Shown here piece after piece: positions 35,156 through 44,725 of a DNA stretch of 64,000 nucleotides. The DNA lies in NCBI RefSeq assembly GCF_020217425.1, contig NZ_CP084090.1:124001-188000 (forward strand), in the 5' to 3' direction. This DNA comes from Halomicrobium urmianum. GTDB lineage: Archaea > Halobacteriota > Halobacteria > Halobacteriales > Haloarculaceae. A model generated the notes under the pieces. That model was given only the letters and a program-made list of their open reading frames with translations, had not been told where the DNA came from and searched no databases. Every line of letters starts with the position of its first letter. The first letter of the stretch is position 1. Both the position numbers and the translations under genes were made by a program.

Positions 35156-36307
35156 TCAGATCCCGAACGTCACCCGCACCATGTCGCGGGTCCCGGGCCC
35201 GAGGCCGACGGCGGTCACGGCGACGAGCAGGACCAGCGCGTAGCGGGGGCTGTCCTCGACGAACTCGTCGGTGAACAGCCACAGCACGAGCGTGGCGACG
35301 ACCATCTTCACGACGAGGAACGGCCAGGAGGTGCCGATCGCCGCGCTCAGGGAGGCCGGCTGGAGCGTCTCCGTGGCGGCGATGATCATCCGGTTGGCCG
35401 GGTGCTTGGCGTAGTACTGTAGCGGGATGCCGATCGCCGGCAGCCAGTCGGCCGAGAGGACGTTGGCGACGCCGTCGATGGCGTGCCCCCAGAGGACGAA
35501 GAAGCTCACCCAGCCCGTCGCGGCCGTGACGTGCTCGTAACGGGCGTCGATCAGGCGGAAGGCGCCGTAGGCGATGGCCGTCGCCAGCCCGACGGTCAGT
35601 ACGAGCATCTGTGGGTACAGGCTGACGTACTCGCGGGTCAGCGCCAGGACGAGCAGGTACAGCAGCGACCCCGCCAGCAGCGCGCTCCCGAGGAGCGTCA
35701 GCGTGCCGTGGGCGTCGTCGACCAGCCCGGCCGAGTCCAGTCGGCGCACTGCCAGCAGCGCGCCCAGCGTGATGACGAACAGCACGAAGTAGATGACCGG
35801 ACTCACCAGCAGCGAGTTCCACGGGTACGGCAGCGCCGGGTCGACGCCCGCGCCGACCGCGGCGTCCGTGGCGTCCTCGACCACTCGCAGCGTCCCGCCG
35901 AGCAGCATGAACGGGACCAGTGCGTAGTACAGCGACAGCTTCCGCGCGAGGTCGTACTTCTCCAGCAGGAAGTACACCCCGATCAGCATGAACACGAGGA
36001 CGACCATGTAGCCGACCTCCGAGACCAGGGTGTACCCCGGCTCGGCGTAGACGGCGTCGCCGCCCTGCGCCGAGGCACAGGCGCTCGCGTCGTACAGCAG
36101 GTTGACCGTCGACCCCTCGCGGACCGCGCAGTTGGCCGCCTGTGCGTCGGCGGCGACCGGCCCCCAGAAGTACTGCCAGAGGAACCGGTCCCACACGAGC
36201 CGCGGCGCCGCGGCCGCCCCCGCCGCGACGACGCCGACGAACGCGACGAACGCCACCAGCCACCCCCGCAGCGGGTCGACGTCGCCTAGCACGTCCTGGG
36301 TTTCCAT
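35156..36307 (-). CDS. DUF63 membrane protein
   Basis: The 383-residue protein has about nine or ten hydrophobic helices with the archaeal DUF63 features: an N-terminal helix after DPLRGW, the soluble [18 protein letters not shown] loop, the [18 protein letters not shown] segment, [17 protein letters not shown], and [18 protein letters not shown] followed by the [14 protein letters not shown] end. DUF63 proteins are conserved in archaea but their function is not known. The ATG at 36307 is chosen close to the first helix. It converges with the YcaO gene. Confidence 0.88.
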   Translation of the reverse strand: METQDVLGDVDPLRGWLVAFVAFVGVVAAGAAAAPRLVWDRFLWQYFWGPVAADAQAANCAVREGSTVNLLYDASACASAQGGDAVYAEPGYTLVSEVGYMVVLVFMLIGVYFLLEKYDLARKLSLYYALVPFMLLGGTLRVVEDATDAAVGAGVDPALPYPWNSLLVSPVIYFVLFVITLGALLAVRRLDSAGLVDDAHGTLTLLGSALLAGSLLYLLVLALTREYVSLYPQMLVLTVGLATAIAYGAFRLIDARYEHVTAATGWVSFFVLWGHAIDGVANVLSADWLPAIGIPLQYYAKHPANRMIIAATETLQPASLSAAIGTSWPFLVVKMVVATLVLWLFTDEFVEDSPRYALVLLVAVTAVGLGPGTRDMVRVTFGI

Positions 36308-36610
36308 GTCCGTGTTCCCGAGACGACCCACTTTCAGCGTTCCGGTCGCTAGCCTCGGTAGTCACTCGATCTGACACCACTGCTGCAGTCGTCGACGAGA
36401 GCGGCCAGAAACCCCCCGCTCGCTCGGCTACTGCGACTCGCTGCGCGCGCTCGTTTCACTCTCGTGCTTGCGTCGTCTCGAACGCCGGGCGAGTGGCCCC
36501 TTTCAGTCCCGGAAGGCGCTTCGCGCCTTCCGACCCTCGCGGAGGCGTCGCCTCCGCTCCGTCCCGCCCAGCGTGGACTGGCCAGTCCTCGAACCTGTTC
36601 AGTTGTTCAA
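36308..36610. other. Spacer with two hairpins
   Basis: About 300 bp without a gene. Hairpins ggaaggcgc/gcgccttcc at 36511-36531 and gcggaggc/gcctccgc at 36539-36557, each with a three-base loop, lie just downstream of the inositol monophosphatase-family gene and may act as its terminator. Confidence 0.6.
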
Positions 36611-37426
36611 TCACTCCAGTGCGTCCTGGGCCGCTTCCACGAGCGCGTCGTGGGCCTCGCCGTTGGAGGCGACCAGGCCCTCGCTGTCGTGTCGCCAGCG
36701 GTCGCCGTCGACGTCGGTGACGGTGCCGCCGGCCTCGCGGACGAGGTGGACGCCGGCGACGGTGTCCCAGGCGTGCGTCGCGTTGGGACAGACCAGCCCC
36801 TCCAGGGCGCCGTCGGCGACCTGCGCGAGCGTGGCCTGGAAGGAGCCGATGCGGCGCATGTCGCCGAACCGCTCGACGACGGCGCGACAGAGGTCGCCGA
36901 AGGCGTCGCGCTCGTCCATGCCGAACCAGCCGACCGGCGCGACGACGAAGATCTCGGGATCGGTCCGGTCGCTGACCGACAGGGACTCGCCGTCGCGGGT
37001 CGCGCTGTCTGGGCCGCCAGCGTAGAGTTCCTCCTGCGAGGGGAGGTAGACCGCGGCGGCGGCCGGCTCGCCGTCCTCCACCGCGGCCACCGCCGTCGCC
37101 CAGGTGCGACTCCCGTGGACGAAGTTCGTCGTGCCGTCGATGGGGTCGACGATCCACGCCGGGCCCGACTCGGGCAGGTCGTCGACCAGATTCGCGCCGT
37201 CGTCGCGGACGGCGTCCTCCTCGCAGACGAACGCGTCGTCGGGGAACTCCTCGCGGACGGTGGCCACCACCTGCCGCTGGGAGTCCCGGTCGAGCTCCGT
37301 CACGAGGTCGTTCTTGTTGTCCTTGGTCTCGACGGCGTGGTCGGCGCGGAAGCCCTCCCGCGCGACGACGCCGCCGGCCCGCGCCGCGCGCTCGGCGATC
37401 GCCGCCCGGTGGTGTGCGTCCGTCAT
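36611..37426 (-). CDS. Inositol monophosphatase / fructose bisphosphatase family enzyme
   Basis: The 271-residue protein has the family motifs for metal-dependent sugar-phosphate hydrolysis: an N-terminal ETKDNKNDLVTELDRDSQ segment, the FVCEEDA Glu motif, the VDPIDGTTNFVHG motif (about 92-104) and the C-terminal WDTVAGVHLVREAGG motif. Archaeal members can hydrolyse both inositol 1-phosphate and fructose 1,6-bisphosphate. The actual preference cannot be decided here. The ATG at 37426 gives the standard length; the upstream open frame is Arg/Thr/Ser-rich and not real. Confidence 0.9.
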   Translation of the reverse strand: MTDAHHRAAIAERAARAGGVVAREGFRADHAVETKDNKNDLVTELDRDSQRQVVATVREEFPDDAFVCEEDAVRDDGANLVDDLPESGPAWIVDPIDGTTNFVHGSRTWATAVAAVEDGEPAAAAVYLPSQEELYAGGPDSATRDGESLSVSDRTDPEIFVVAPVGWFGMDERDAFGDLCRAVVERFGDMRRIGSFQATLAQVADGALEGLVCPNATHAWDTVAGVHLVREAGGTVTDVDGDRWRHDSEGLVASNGEAHDALVEAAQDALE

Positions 37427-37496
37427 AGCGATCGCTCGGGGACCCGCGACAAAAGGCGTGCCGTTCCCGATAGCGGATCGGCGACTGCGGTCCGAC

Positions 37497-37691
37497 TCAG
37501 TCCTCCGCGTCGGCCACGGCTTCGAGAATGGAGTCGGCGATGTCCCGCGCCTCCTCGGGCGTGTACAGCACCTGATTGCCCAGCGACTGCTCGATCCGGA
37601 CGTAGCCGTCGTCCGTCTCGATGGCGAAGTACGCGGTGTTCTCCAGCGGAGGGACCTCCAGGCCGCCCGATTCGGACTGATCGGTTGCCAT
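37497..37691 (-). CDS. Small haloarchaeal protein, unknown
   Basis: The 64-residue acidic protein contains the segment TAYFAIETDDGYVRIEQSLGNQVLY, partly quoted, and an amphipathic helix TPEEARDIADSILEAVADAE. The composition and helix are typical of a genuine haloarchaeal small protein. I do not recognise a function. The ATG at 37691 is preferred over one 15 bp upstream. It lies 70 bp upstream of the inositol monophosphatase-family gene on the same strand. Confidence 0.75.
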   Translation of the reverse strand: MATDQSESGGLEVPPLENTAYFAIETDDGYVRIEQSLGNQVLYTPEEARDIADSILEAVADAED

Positions 37692-37805
37692 GTGTGCACG
37701 TAGCACTGAAAGACGCTTAAGTTCTGGGTCGATCTTCGGTCAACAGTACCCGTTTTTCCAGCACCTGTGGCTCTCAACTGATTCTACGCCGCAGAGGTTT
37801 GCGAG

Positions 37806-37826
37806 GGCAAGACGCTCCGTCTTGCC
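37806..37826. terminator. Hairpin downstream of the tRNA-Leu gene
   Basis: ggcaagacg/cgtcttgcc forms a perfect 9-bp stem with a three-base loop, 15 bp beyond the 3' end of the tRNA. Confidence 0.55.
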
Positions 37827-37840
37827 GCACTGCGAGGCAG

Positions 37841-37924
37841 TGCGAGGGAGGGGATTTGAACCCCTGGACCCCTACGGGAGCGGATCTTGAGTCCGCCGCC
37901 GTTTCCGGGCTTGGCTACCCTCGC
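37841..37924 (-). tRNA. tRNA-Leu (anticodon CAA)
   Basis: On the minus strand the sequence folds as a class II tRNA: acceptor stem GCGAGGG/CCCTCGC, a D-arm with GGAAACGGC-type end, an anticodon stem gcgga/tccgc with loop CTCAAGA (anticodon CAA, reading UUG), a long variable arm around tcccgtagggg, and a T-arm ccagggg... with TTCAAAT. The encoded discriminator is A. The CCA end is not encoded. It is the attachment site of the integrative element; its 5' half is duplicated at 48507-48550. Confidence 0.95.
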
Positions 37925-37928
37925 ACGC
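37885..37928. repeat. attL, 44-bp direct repeat within the tRNA-Leu gene
   Basis: This segment runs from the anticodon loop of the tRNA-Leu gene through its 5' end and four bases further. It is identical over 44 bp with 48507-48550. The tRNA gene remains intact here, with its upstream flank supplied by the element. Confidence 0.93.
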
Positions 37929-38224
37929 ACGTTGTCAGTTGTGCCCTTACAGGCTCTCATGGCCTGTATCTCGATTCCGGGAAGCGGGCACCGAGATTTT
38001 TGCCCTTCGCTATCTTAAACTCCCCGGGTTGTCGGACTCCTTTCCACCTGTCGTTTCTGACCGTGTGTTGTTAACCGCGAGACTGCGAGCCGGTGGTTTG
38101 GGTCGCGTGGAAAATACTGGAATCGGGGAGATGACTCGATGAGCCGGCGCGAGCGTAAACCCCGGCCCACTTTGCCGGGACTTCGTCGGAAAGACTAACT
38201 GACAACAATCTGCATTGGGGGTAT
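37929..38224. other. Left-end spacer of the element
   Basis: About 300 bp between attL and the first cargo gene with no gene recognised. It must hold the promoter of the four-gene operon and now also the upstream region of the intact tRNA. A weak gcctgtaagg-type box on the minus strand near 37,951 lies at the right distance from the tRNA 5' end. Confidence 0.45.
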
Positions 38225-41056
38225 ATGGCAGATGGCGTAATCTCTGACTACATTTCCCCGGCTGAAGAAATTCAGACCGAGAGCGGTGAAATCACCGCCG
38301 ACAACCTTCTCGATGAGGTTAGCCTCTACAACCTCTATGACAGCCGGGAATCGCCTGAACAGGACGCTGAACGCATCTTGAACATCACCTATCCGACCGA
38401 GACACTCAAAACAATCATCAAACGGACCGGAGAGAAATTCGATTCCACTACGAGCGTTTCAGAAGGGGCACACATCATTGGCGGCGAGTTCGGGAGTGGT
38501 AAGAGCCACATCGAACTCGTTCTGTACCACCTACTCTCTTCGCCCGGAATCGGCGAAGAGTGGTTAGCAGAGAACGACATCGAAGCCTCACTCCCGTCCG
38601 AGGCACAGACCGCCGCTCTCCAGATGCTAAATCTAGACAGCGACTACGACAAATTACACGTCGCTGTTGGGGACTACCTGGGCATCGAAGAGTGGCAAGA
38701 AGGAGACCCGCCCGGGGTTCACGAAATTCGAGATTCTCTCGAAGACCAGCCGACAGCCGTTTTCATTGACGAGTTCGAGCGGTGGTTCGGTATGAGTGGC
38801 CGTTCTGACTATCGTGACGACAATCTCGGCTTCCTTCAGAATCTTCTCGAAGCGGCTGGCCGTGACGATACCCCGCTCACAGTTTTCGTCTCACTCCTGT
38901 TCGAGGAGGCAGACGTCGAAGCGATTCTCCCACGCACGAACCCGTTCCGTCACGACCTATCCCGCCGTCGGGATGAGAAGATTCGGTTCCTTCTTCATCG
39001 GCTCGTCGGTGACGTGAAGGACCCCGATGGACTCGCCTCACTGGCGCAAGAGTACACTGACGTCTATCGGAACAACGGGCAGATTCAACTTTCAGATTAC
39101 CAGGACATGGAGGACAGGATTGAGCAATACTATCCCTTCCACCCGCTGGCTCTGGATACCCTGATGGACAAGTTCTCCGAACAGCAGGGACATCAGGACG
39201 CTCGCGGTCTCCTCCATCTCCTCACTGAGATTCTCGCCGACAACTTCCATGAGGTAGACCTCATCCTAACCGGTGACATCGACGTCTTCGAGTACACCGG
39301 TTGGTTCCGCTTCATCGACGGGGAGTTAGTTAGCAAGTATCTGAACGACTATCACCGCCTCGGCGAGGCAACGTCCGATGAACGGGGCGGAGAGAAGACC
39401 TTTGAGCCGCACATCGAGGAACTCCTGAACATCGTTCTCCTTCACAGTCTCGCCCGGGGCGGAGAAGAGGGAGCAAACAAACGTCAGATGCTCATGGGGA
39501 CGATGCGGAAGGGCAAGAACGCCCACGAAATCATCCAGACGTTCACCGAGGACCTCTTCGGGCACGCATGGCACGTCTTCCGCATCAACGGGGAATACGC
39601 CTTCGACACCGACGAGAACCCGGCGGCCCGCATCGAGAAGAAGGCTGAGGACATCCACAAGAATACAGCAATCCACCGTGTTGAGCGGCTCATCACCGAT
39701 GACCTGTTCGACGGGCACAACAACGTCCATATTCTCAATCCCGTAAACACGGAACAGGACATCCCAGACAACAAGACCCTGAAAATCGTCGTCTCATTGT
39801 CGGCCAAACAGAGCCAACAGGCATACAATCAGCAGTTCGAGGACCTCACTACCGGGCAGGAACGCGAGTTCAACAACACGCTCGTACTCGTTTCGCCACA
39901 GAAACGCTCTAGCGTTGACTCGAACAGCGGTATCAGGGAACTTGCCCGGAAGGTTGTTGCTGGTGAGGAACTAGACCGAGAGGAGGAGGTTCTTCCCGAC
40001 GGGTTCGATGACATACACAATCAGAACTATCAGAACCTCCGAGACCGAGTTCGTGACAAGTTCGGAACTGTCCACACCTCTACCGAACGCGGTCTCGTCC
40101 CACAGGACATCTCTGTGAGTGGAAATATGGACTTCTACACGGCCACCATCGAGGAAATCAGGCCCGACAGTAGTCAAGTCCGTTCCGAGGTTAAGGAGGC
40201 AGTTGAGGACGCGAAAGGCGGCGGAATACAGTATCAGCACCTTCTCAACGACTTCTACCGGGATACTAAGTACACGACACTCACCGAGGAGCAGGAACTC
40301 AAAGACGCAATCCAATCCCTCTGTCGGGACGAAGTCATCAAGGCCGGTTCGTACTTCGGTGAACGGGTCGGGAGTATAGGTAGCGATACTGTCCTTGTTC
40401 ACGAGGACTACGTCCAGACAGTCGAGGATGACGATGACGACGAGACCACTACAATCACCGTCGATGCCACGGCCACCGGCGGAGTCAGTGGAGGCGGTTC
40501 CTCTGGTGGAGTCGAGACGAGTTCAGGAACCGATGAGGCCGGCGAAACTGCTTCGGGAGCGGGACAAGTATTTGCTTGCCCACAGTGCGGAGACGAGTTA
40601 CAGGGAACGAGTTGTGACTGTGGCTTCGAGTTTGACGCTTCTGACATCAAAGAAGGGAACGTCACTGTCGAGGGAGGCGACGCCTCGACCCTTGTAGAGA
40701 CGTTCGAGGAGGAAGACCTCGAAGGTTCGACTACCTCGCGGTTCCCGGTGATGGGCGAGTTGGACGCTGATGACAAGCCGAGCCTCATCGACAGTTTGGA
40801 GCGTGAACTCGGAATTGAGTGGACGATTCATACCGTGAACCTCTCTTACACGGGAACGTTGACCGCTGACGGTGTTGCGAGCCGTGGTCTTGACGCCGAC
40901 AGTCTCGCCGACCAAGTCGAGGTCGATGAAACCCTGACAATCTCCCCCGATGAACCGTTGTCACGGGATTCCCTCTTAAACGAAGTTCTGCTCCGGCTGG
41001 ACGTGCCCGATGACGCCTCGTTCGAGGTTTGGCTGGAGGTCGAGAAAGGTGAGTGA
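38225..41056 (+). CDS. DUF499-type P-loop ATPase (BREX-like) with zinc ribbon
   Basis: The 943-residue protein has a Walker A motif GEFGSGKSH (about 87-95), a Walker B motif TAVFIDEFERW (about 177-187), and the later YPFHPLALD (303-311) and ARGLLHLLTEIL segments, the features of the DUF499 / BrxC-PglY-like group of very large defence ATPases. A C-terminal acidic and Gly/Ser-rich linker leads to a zinc ribbon (ACPQCGDE ... CDCGFEF, about 783-805) and a final domain that is probably beta-rich. In BREX-type systems the ATPase acts with PglZ and the methylase. At 943 residues it is shorter than typical BrxC. It leads the operon and its stop overlaps the next start by 8 bp. The GGGGGT just before the ATG is a possible ribosome-binding site. 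Confidence 0.82.
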   Translation: MADGVISDYISPAEEIQTESGEITADNLLDEVSLYNLYDSRESPEQDAERILNITYPTETLKTIIKRTGEKFDSTTSVSEGAHIIGGEFGSGKSHIELVLYHLLSSPGIGEEWLAENDIEASLPSEAQTAALQMLNLDSDYDKLHVAVGDYLGIEEWQEGDPPGVHEIRDSLEDQPTAVFIDEFERWFGMSGRSDYRDDNLGFLQNLLEAAGRDDTPLTVFVSLLFEEADVEAILPRTNPFRHDLSRRRDEKIRFLLHRLVGDVKDPDGLASLAQEYTDVYRNNGQIQLSDYQDMEDRIEQYYPFHPLALDTLMDKFSEQQGHQDARGLLHLLTEILADNFHEVDLILTGDIDVFEYTGWFRFIDGELVSKYLNDYHRLGEATSDERGGEKTFEPHIEELLNIVLLHSLARGGEEGANKRQMLMGTMRKGKNAHEIIQTFTEDLFGHAWHVFRINGEYAFDTDENPAARIEKKAEDIHKNTAIHRVERLITDDLFDGHNNVHILNPVNTEQDIPDNKTLKIVVSLSAKQSQQAYNQQFEDLTTGQEREFNNTLVLVSPQKRSSVDSNSGIRELARKVVAGEELDREEEVLPDGFDDIHNQNYQNLRDRVRDKFGTVHTSTERGLVPQDISVSGNMDFYTATIEEIRPDSSQVRSEVKEAVEDAKGGGIQYQHLLNDFYRDTKYTTLTEEQELKDAIQSLCRDEVIKAGSYFGERVGSIGSDTVLVHEDYVQTVEDDDDDETTTITVDATATGGVSGGGSSGGVETSSGTDEAGETASGAGQVFACPQCGDELQGTSCDCGFEFDASDIKEGNVTVEGGDASTLVETFEEEDLEGSTTSRFPVMGELDADDKPSLIDSLERELGIEWTIHTVNLSYTGTLTADGVASRGLDADSLADQVEVDETLTISPDEPLSRDSLLNEVLLRLDVPDDASFEVWLEVEKGE

Positions 41057-41966
41057 CGAACTCTACGGGGCGGACGAACTCGCTGAACTCGTTCGGAGAG
41101 AGTCAGTTTTGGAAGGGACGTTCGAGTGTCTTCGGCGTATTTGGTCACAGACAGACGCGCTGGCCGACCAGAATCTCGCCGCTGAGTATAGGACCCGGTC
41201 GCTGGAGCACCACTTGAGTCGGCAAGAACCTAAGTTGTATGACGAACTGAAAGCGTCGATGGGTGACCATCCCATCAAGAATCTCGACTCAGGCTGTGGC
41301 GTCATCATGGACGCTCTCAGTCTCCGCGAAGGGTTCCAACTCATGCGTGACCTCCCGGAGACGCACGGGTGGGACGTCACGCTAGACTGGGCAGGAATCG
41401 AACGCCTTCCGTCAGAGACTCAGTTCATCTGTCGGGAGTGGTTCGATGCCCACAGCCCCTCCGCAGTCAACCGAGACGATTACCGATTCGTGGGCGACCT
41501 GGATGTACCCCAGTTGCCTGGAACGAACCCCGAATTCGTTTGGACTCGTCACCCCGACCGTCGGCTCGAAGACTCGTTCAAGGGCCACTACTCCTCCGAG
41601 GAGATGACCGACATCTACGAGGACGTCAAGGGCCTGCTCGAAGACCTCGTGACCGAGAGCGTACACGAGGAGTTCCTCGTGACTAGCGACCACGGTTACG
41701 TCAACGTTCACGACACAAATCCCTACGTTCTCTCGGACAGCGATGCGGAGGCTCTGAAGAACAAGTTCAGTAGTCGCTTCAAAGAAGTCGAAGACGGCTA
41801 TGCCTTCGACCAACTCCGAGACGCCGGTGTCATCGAGCGGGTCGGTGGGTACTACGCCGTTAAGGGGTACTACACGCCGACTAAGCGCGGAGCATCGAAG
41901 CGAATCAAACACGGGGGCTTCAGTCTGATGGAGTGCATGACCCCTGTCCTGCGAATTAGTACCTAA
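41049..41966 (+). CDS. Compact PglZ-like alkaline-phosphatase-fold protein
   Basis: The 305-residue protein shows three PglZ-type signatures in order: VIMDALSLRE (Asp88, the metal-binding/nucleophile region), FLVTSDHGYVNV (213-216 SDHG, the metal motif of the alkaline phosphatase superfamily) and a C-terminal KHGGFSLMECMTPVL (HGG at 288-290). PglZ is the defining protein of BREX defence and normally is 500-850 residues; here only the core seems to be kept. The start is uncertain: the GTG at 41049 overlaps the ATPase stop by 8 bp and fits translational coupling, while an ATG at 41010 would make a longer overlap. It is followed by the methylase gene after 9 bp. The call rests on motif recognition rather than alignment. 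Confidence 0.72.
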   Translation: MSDELYGADELAELVRRESVLEGTFECLRRIWSQTDALADQNLAAEYRTRSLEHHLSRQEPKLYDELKASMGDHPIKNLDSGCGVIMDALSLREGFQLMRDLPETHGWDVTLDWAGIERLPSETQFICREWFDAHSPSAVNRDDYRFVGDLDVPQLPGTNPEFVWTRHPDRRLEDSFKGHYSSEEMTDIYEDVKGLLEDLVTESVHEEFLVTSDHGYVNVHDTNPYVLSDSDAEALKNKFSSRFKEVEDGYAFDQLRDAGVIERVGGYYAVKGYYTPTKRGASKRIKHGGFSLMECMTPVLRIST

Positions 41967-41975
41967 GAGATAATC

Positions 41976-44723
41976 ATGGAAACCTGGGACAAACTACCGC
42001 TGAACCTGATGGACGAACTGGCCGAGAAAGAGACGTACCGCCGTGACGTGTACCGCCCCATCTATTCGCTTCACAAGTGGTGGGCACGCCGTCCCGGCTC
42101 AACCTTCCGCTGTCTCGGTCTTGCGGCACTGACCGACGATACAATTACGAAGGACAACATTCTCACCGAGCGGTCTAGTGGGAGCCACGACGGCCTGTAT
42201 CTCGACTCCTACGACAAGAACATCAATCCAAATGATGAGCACATTGACCGCGACGTGACTGTTCTTGACCCCTTCGCAGGAGGAGGGACAACCCTTGTCG
42301 AGATGAACCGACTGGGAGCGGATGTTACCGGATACGAACTCAATCCGGTTGCATGGTGGACCGAAAAAAAGTCGATGGACGACGTCAATCTCGACGTTCT
42401 AGAACAGGAATTCGACCGGATATTAAAGGAAACAAGAGAAGAACTGGCGAGTCTCGGCGAAGACGAGGACATCAACTGCTATACCACCATTGACCCTCGG
42501 ACTGGAAAAGAGTGTGAAGTGCTCTATTACTTCCAGTCACAGCGGATTCCCTGTTTGACTTGCGACGAGGAAGTCCAACTCTTTCCACGTTATCAACTGG
42601 CTAAGACAAAGAAGACTCGTCCAGGTGCACTCTATTGCCCAAATCAGGACTGTGACGACCGTATCATCGAACTCAAGGACCGCAGTAAAGGACTCGATGA
42701 GGGAGACGAGGTCAAGTTCGTTGATGGCAGGGTAAAGATTCTCACAGGGATGGATAGTGACGAGGAGCCGGACCTAACTATCTCAGAAGATGGAAACGAA
42801 GTGTGTCCGAACTGTGCTTCCGAGTTTGACCCTAATGACGGGACATACGGGTACGGGAAGTACACTTGCTCAAACGGCCACAAACATGACGTCAAGGAAA
42901 CCCTTCAACGACGCGACGAAAAGCCACAATTCGACAGATTTGCACTCCAATATCTAGACCCTCAAGGGAACAAACGTATCAAGGAATTTGATGAGGCCGA
43001 CCGTCAACGTGTGAAAGAAGCACAGAAAAAGTTAGACAATATCCGTGATAAACTCCCAATTCCGGAACAAAAAATCCCAGTAGGGGACGAAACAGACCGT
43101 ATTGTAAACAATTATAACTATATTCACTTCCAGGACCTTTTCACTAATCGCCATCTGTTGACCTTTGGATTATTATTTGATAAAGCACGAAAGACACGTG
43201 AACAAGACTTTGAACACGCTGATTCAGAGAACATTGCAGAGTTCTTGATTACGACAATCTCCGCATCGTTAGAATACAACTGTAAACTTTGTCGGTGGCA
43301 TACGGGCAACTCTAAGGGGATTAGTGTTTTTGAGAGACATTCTTTCGCTCCGAAACCCCAGCCAGTTGAACCTAATCCGCTAAACGGGGCGGGTAATATA
43401 TCTTCGGTTCAGAACTTCTTTGACAAGGTCTATGAGGCGAAGCAATACTGTGAACGTCCTTTCGAGAAAGTCAAGAATCGACAAAAAGGCAATGTAGAAC
43501 AGTTCTATGTTGAAACGGAATCAATTGCTGAAGACCGCGTTGCGGGTCTAGACTGTAAAACAGCAGAACGGATGGACGAAGAGGACGAGTCGGTGGACTA
43601 CGTCATTACAGACCCACCGTACTATGACAATGTCCAGTATTCGGAACTCTCCGACTATTTCTACGTTTGGCTCCGGGAGTGTCTTCAAGAAGAGTATGAT
43701 GAGTTCCAGCCTGAATTAGTTCCGAAGGCCCGAGAAATCGTCGCTAACAAGAGTGCCAACAAGGATGAAGAGTTCTTTGTGGAGTCGCTCGCTAACGTAT
43801 TCTCGGAGTGTCACCGCGTTCTGAAACAAGACGGTGAGATGGTGTTCACGTACCATCACAATGAGAACGAAGCGTGGTCCGTGATTCTGGAGGCCCTCAT
43901 CAGGAGTGGCTTCACGGTGACCGGTGCCTACCCTGTTCAGTCGGAGATGCCGAACAATCCTCATATCTCCGAACTCGACAACGCGGAGTACGACATCCTC
44001 ATCTACGCCAACAAGGAGCAAGCAGACGAGGAAATTACTCTCACGGAACTCCGTCAGAATCTCTTCTTCGAGTTGCAGGACATGGCCGCCGAAGAGCGTG
44101 AGCGGCATGAAGACCTCTCGAAGGCCGACCTCGGAGTCATTCTCCGTGGGAAGTGTATGTACTACTACTCTCGATACTACCCGAACGTCTACTCCGAAGG
44201 CGAACAGGCCGGGATTGACGAGGCGCTGGAGACCGTTGACTCCATCATCGAGCAGGTTCTTGAGGGGTCGGTCAATCTCCCCGCGAGCATTGATTCGGTG
44301 AGCGAAGCATACGCCGCATTCGTCCAACGCGGTCCCGAAGGATACGACGACCTCAACAAGCAACTCCTCGCCAAGAATCTCAACGTCAGTGAACTCGAAG
44401 AGGAGAACCTCGTGAAAGGCCCGCGTGACCGGAAAGAGCCGGTCCCCGCTGACGAGCGAGTTCACCACATTGAACGGAAACTTAGCAAGAACGGAGACGG
44501 CGTCCAGCAGACGCTCGGAGGAGACGAAACAGAGTCGGATGCACTGCTGGACATCGACAAGGTTCAATACCTCTATCATCTCTACAAGACGGACCAGAAT
44601 ACCTCTGAGTTCCTCAACGAGTGGAAAGATGACGACCTCGAAGCCCTCGCGGAGTTCCTGGCCGACGCTACTGGGGATGACCGCTATGAGAACGTGATGG
44701 AGATGAACTTGGCACAATTCTGA
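41976..44723 (+). CDS. DUF1156/COG1743-type adenine-specific DNA methyltransferase
   Basis: The 915-residue protein begins with the DUF1156 N-terminus (YRPIYSLHKWWARRPGS, about 27-43), followed by the SAM-binding motif DPFAGGGTTLVEMNRLG (about 97-112) with ELNPVAWW. Far downstream is the catalytic DPPYYDNVQY motif (about 546-555), identifying an amino-methyltransferase, most probably adenine N6. Between them are several CxxC zinc pairs (near residues 190-230, 283-310 and 432-438). The gene lies in the PglZ-like/DUF499 operon and would mark self DNA. Its middle (43,000-43,550) is much more AT-rich than the ends, consistent with a mosaic origin or recent import. Confidence 0.9.
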   Translation: METWDKLPLNLMDELAEKETYRRDVYRPIYSLHKWWARRPGSTFRCLGLAALTDDTITKDNILTERSSGSHDGLYLDSYDKNINPNDEHIDRDVTVLDPFAGGGTTLVEMNRLGADVTGYELNPVAWWTEKKSMDDVNLDVLEQEFDRILKETREELASLGEDEDINCYTTIDPRTGKECEVLYYFQSQRIPCLTCDEEVQLFPRYQLAKTKKTRPGALYCPNQDCDDRIIELKDRSKGLDEGDEVKFVDGRVKILTGMDSDEEPDLTISEDGNEVCPNCASEFDPNDGTYGYGKYTCSNGHKHDVKETLQRRDEKPQFDRFALQYLDPQGNKRIKEFDEADRQRVKEAQKKLDNIRDKLPIPEQKIPVGDETDRIVNNYNYIHFQDLFTNRHLLTFGLLFDKARKTREQDFEHADSENIAEFLITTISASLEYNCKLCRWHTGNSKGISVFERHSFAPKPQPVEPNPLNGAGNISSVQNFFDKVYEAKQYCERPFEKVKNRQKGNVEQFYVETESIAEDRVAGLDCKTAERMDEEDESVDYVITDPPYYDNVQYSELSDYFYVWLRECLQEEYDEFQPELVPKAREIVANKSANKDEEFFVESLANVFSECHRVLKQDGEMVFTYHHNENEAWSVILEALIRSGFTVTGAYPVQSEMPNNPHISELDNAEYDILIYANKEQADEEITLTELRQNLFFELQDMAAEERERHEDLSKADLGVILRGKCMYYYSRYYPNVYSEGEQAGIDEALETVDSIIEQVLEGSVNLPASIDSVSEAYAAFVQRGPEGYDDLNKQLLAKNLNVSELEEENLVKGPRDRKEPVPADERVHHIERKLSKNGDGVQQTLGGDETESDALLDIDKVQYLYHLYKTDQNTSEFLNEWKDDDLEALAEFLADATGDDRYENVMEMNLAQF

Positions 44724-44725
44724 CT

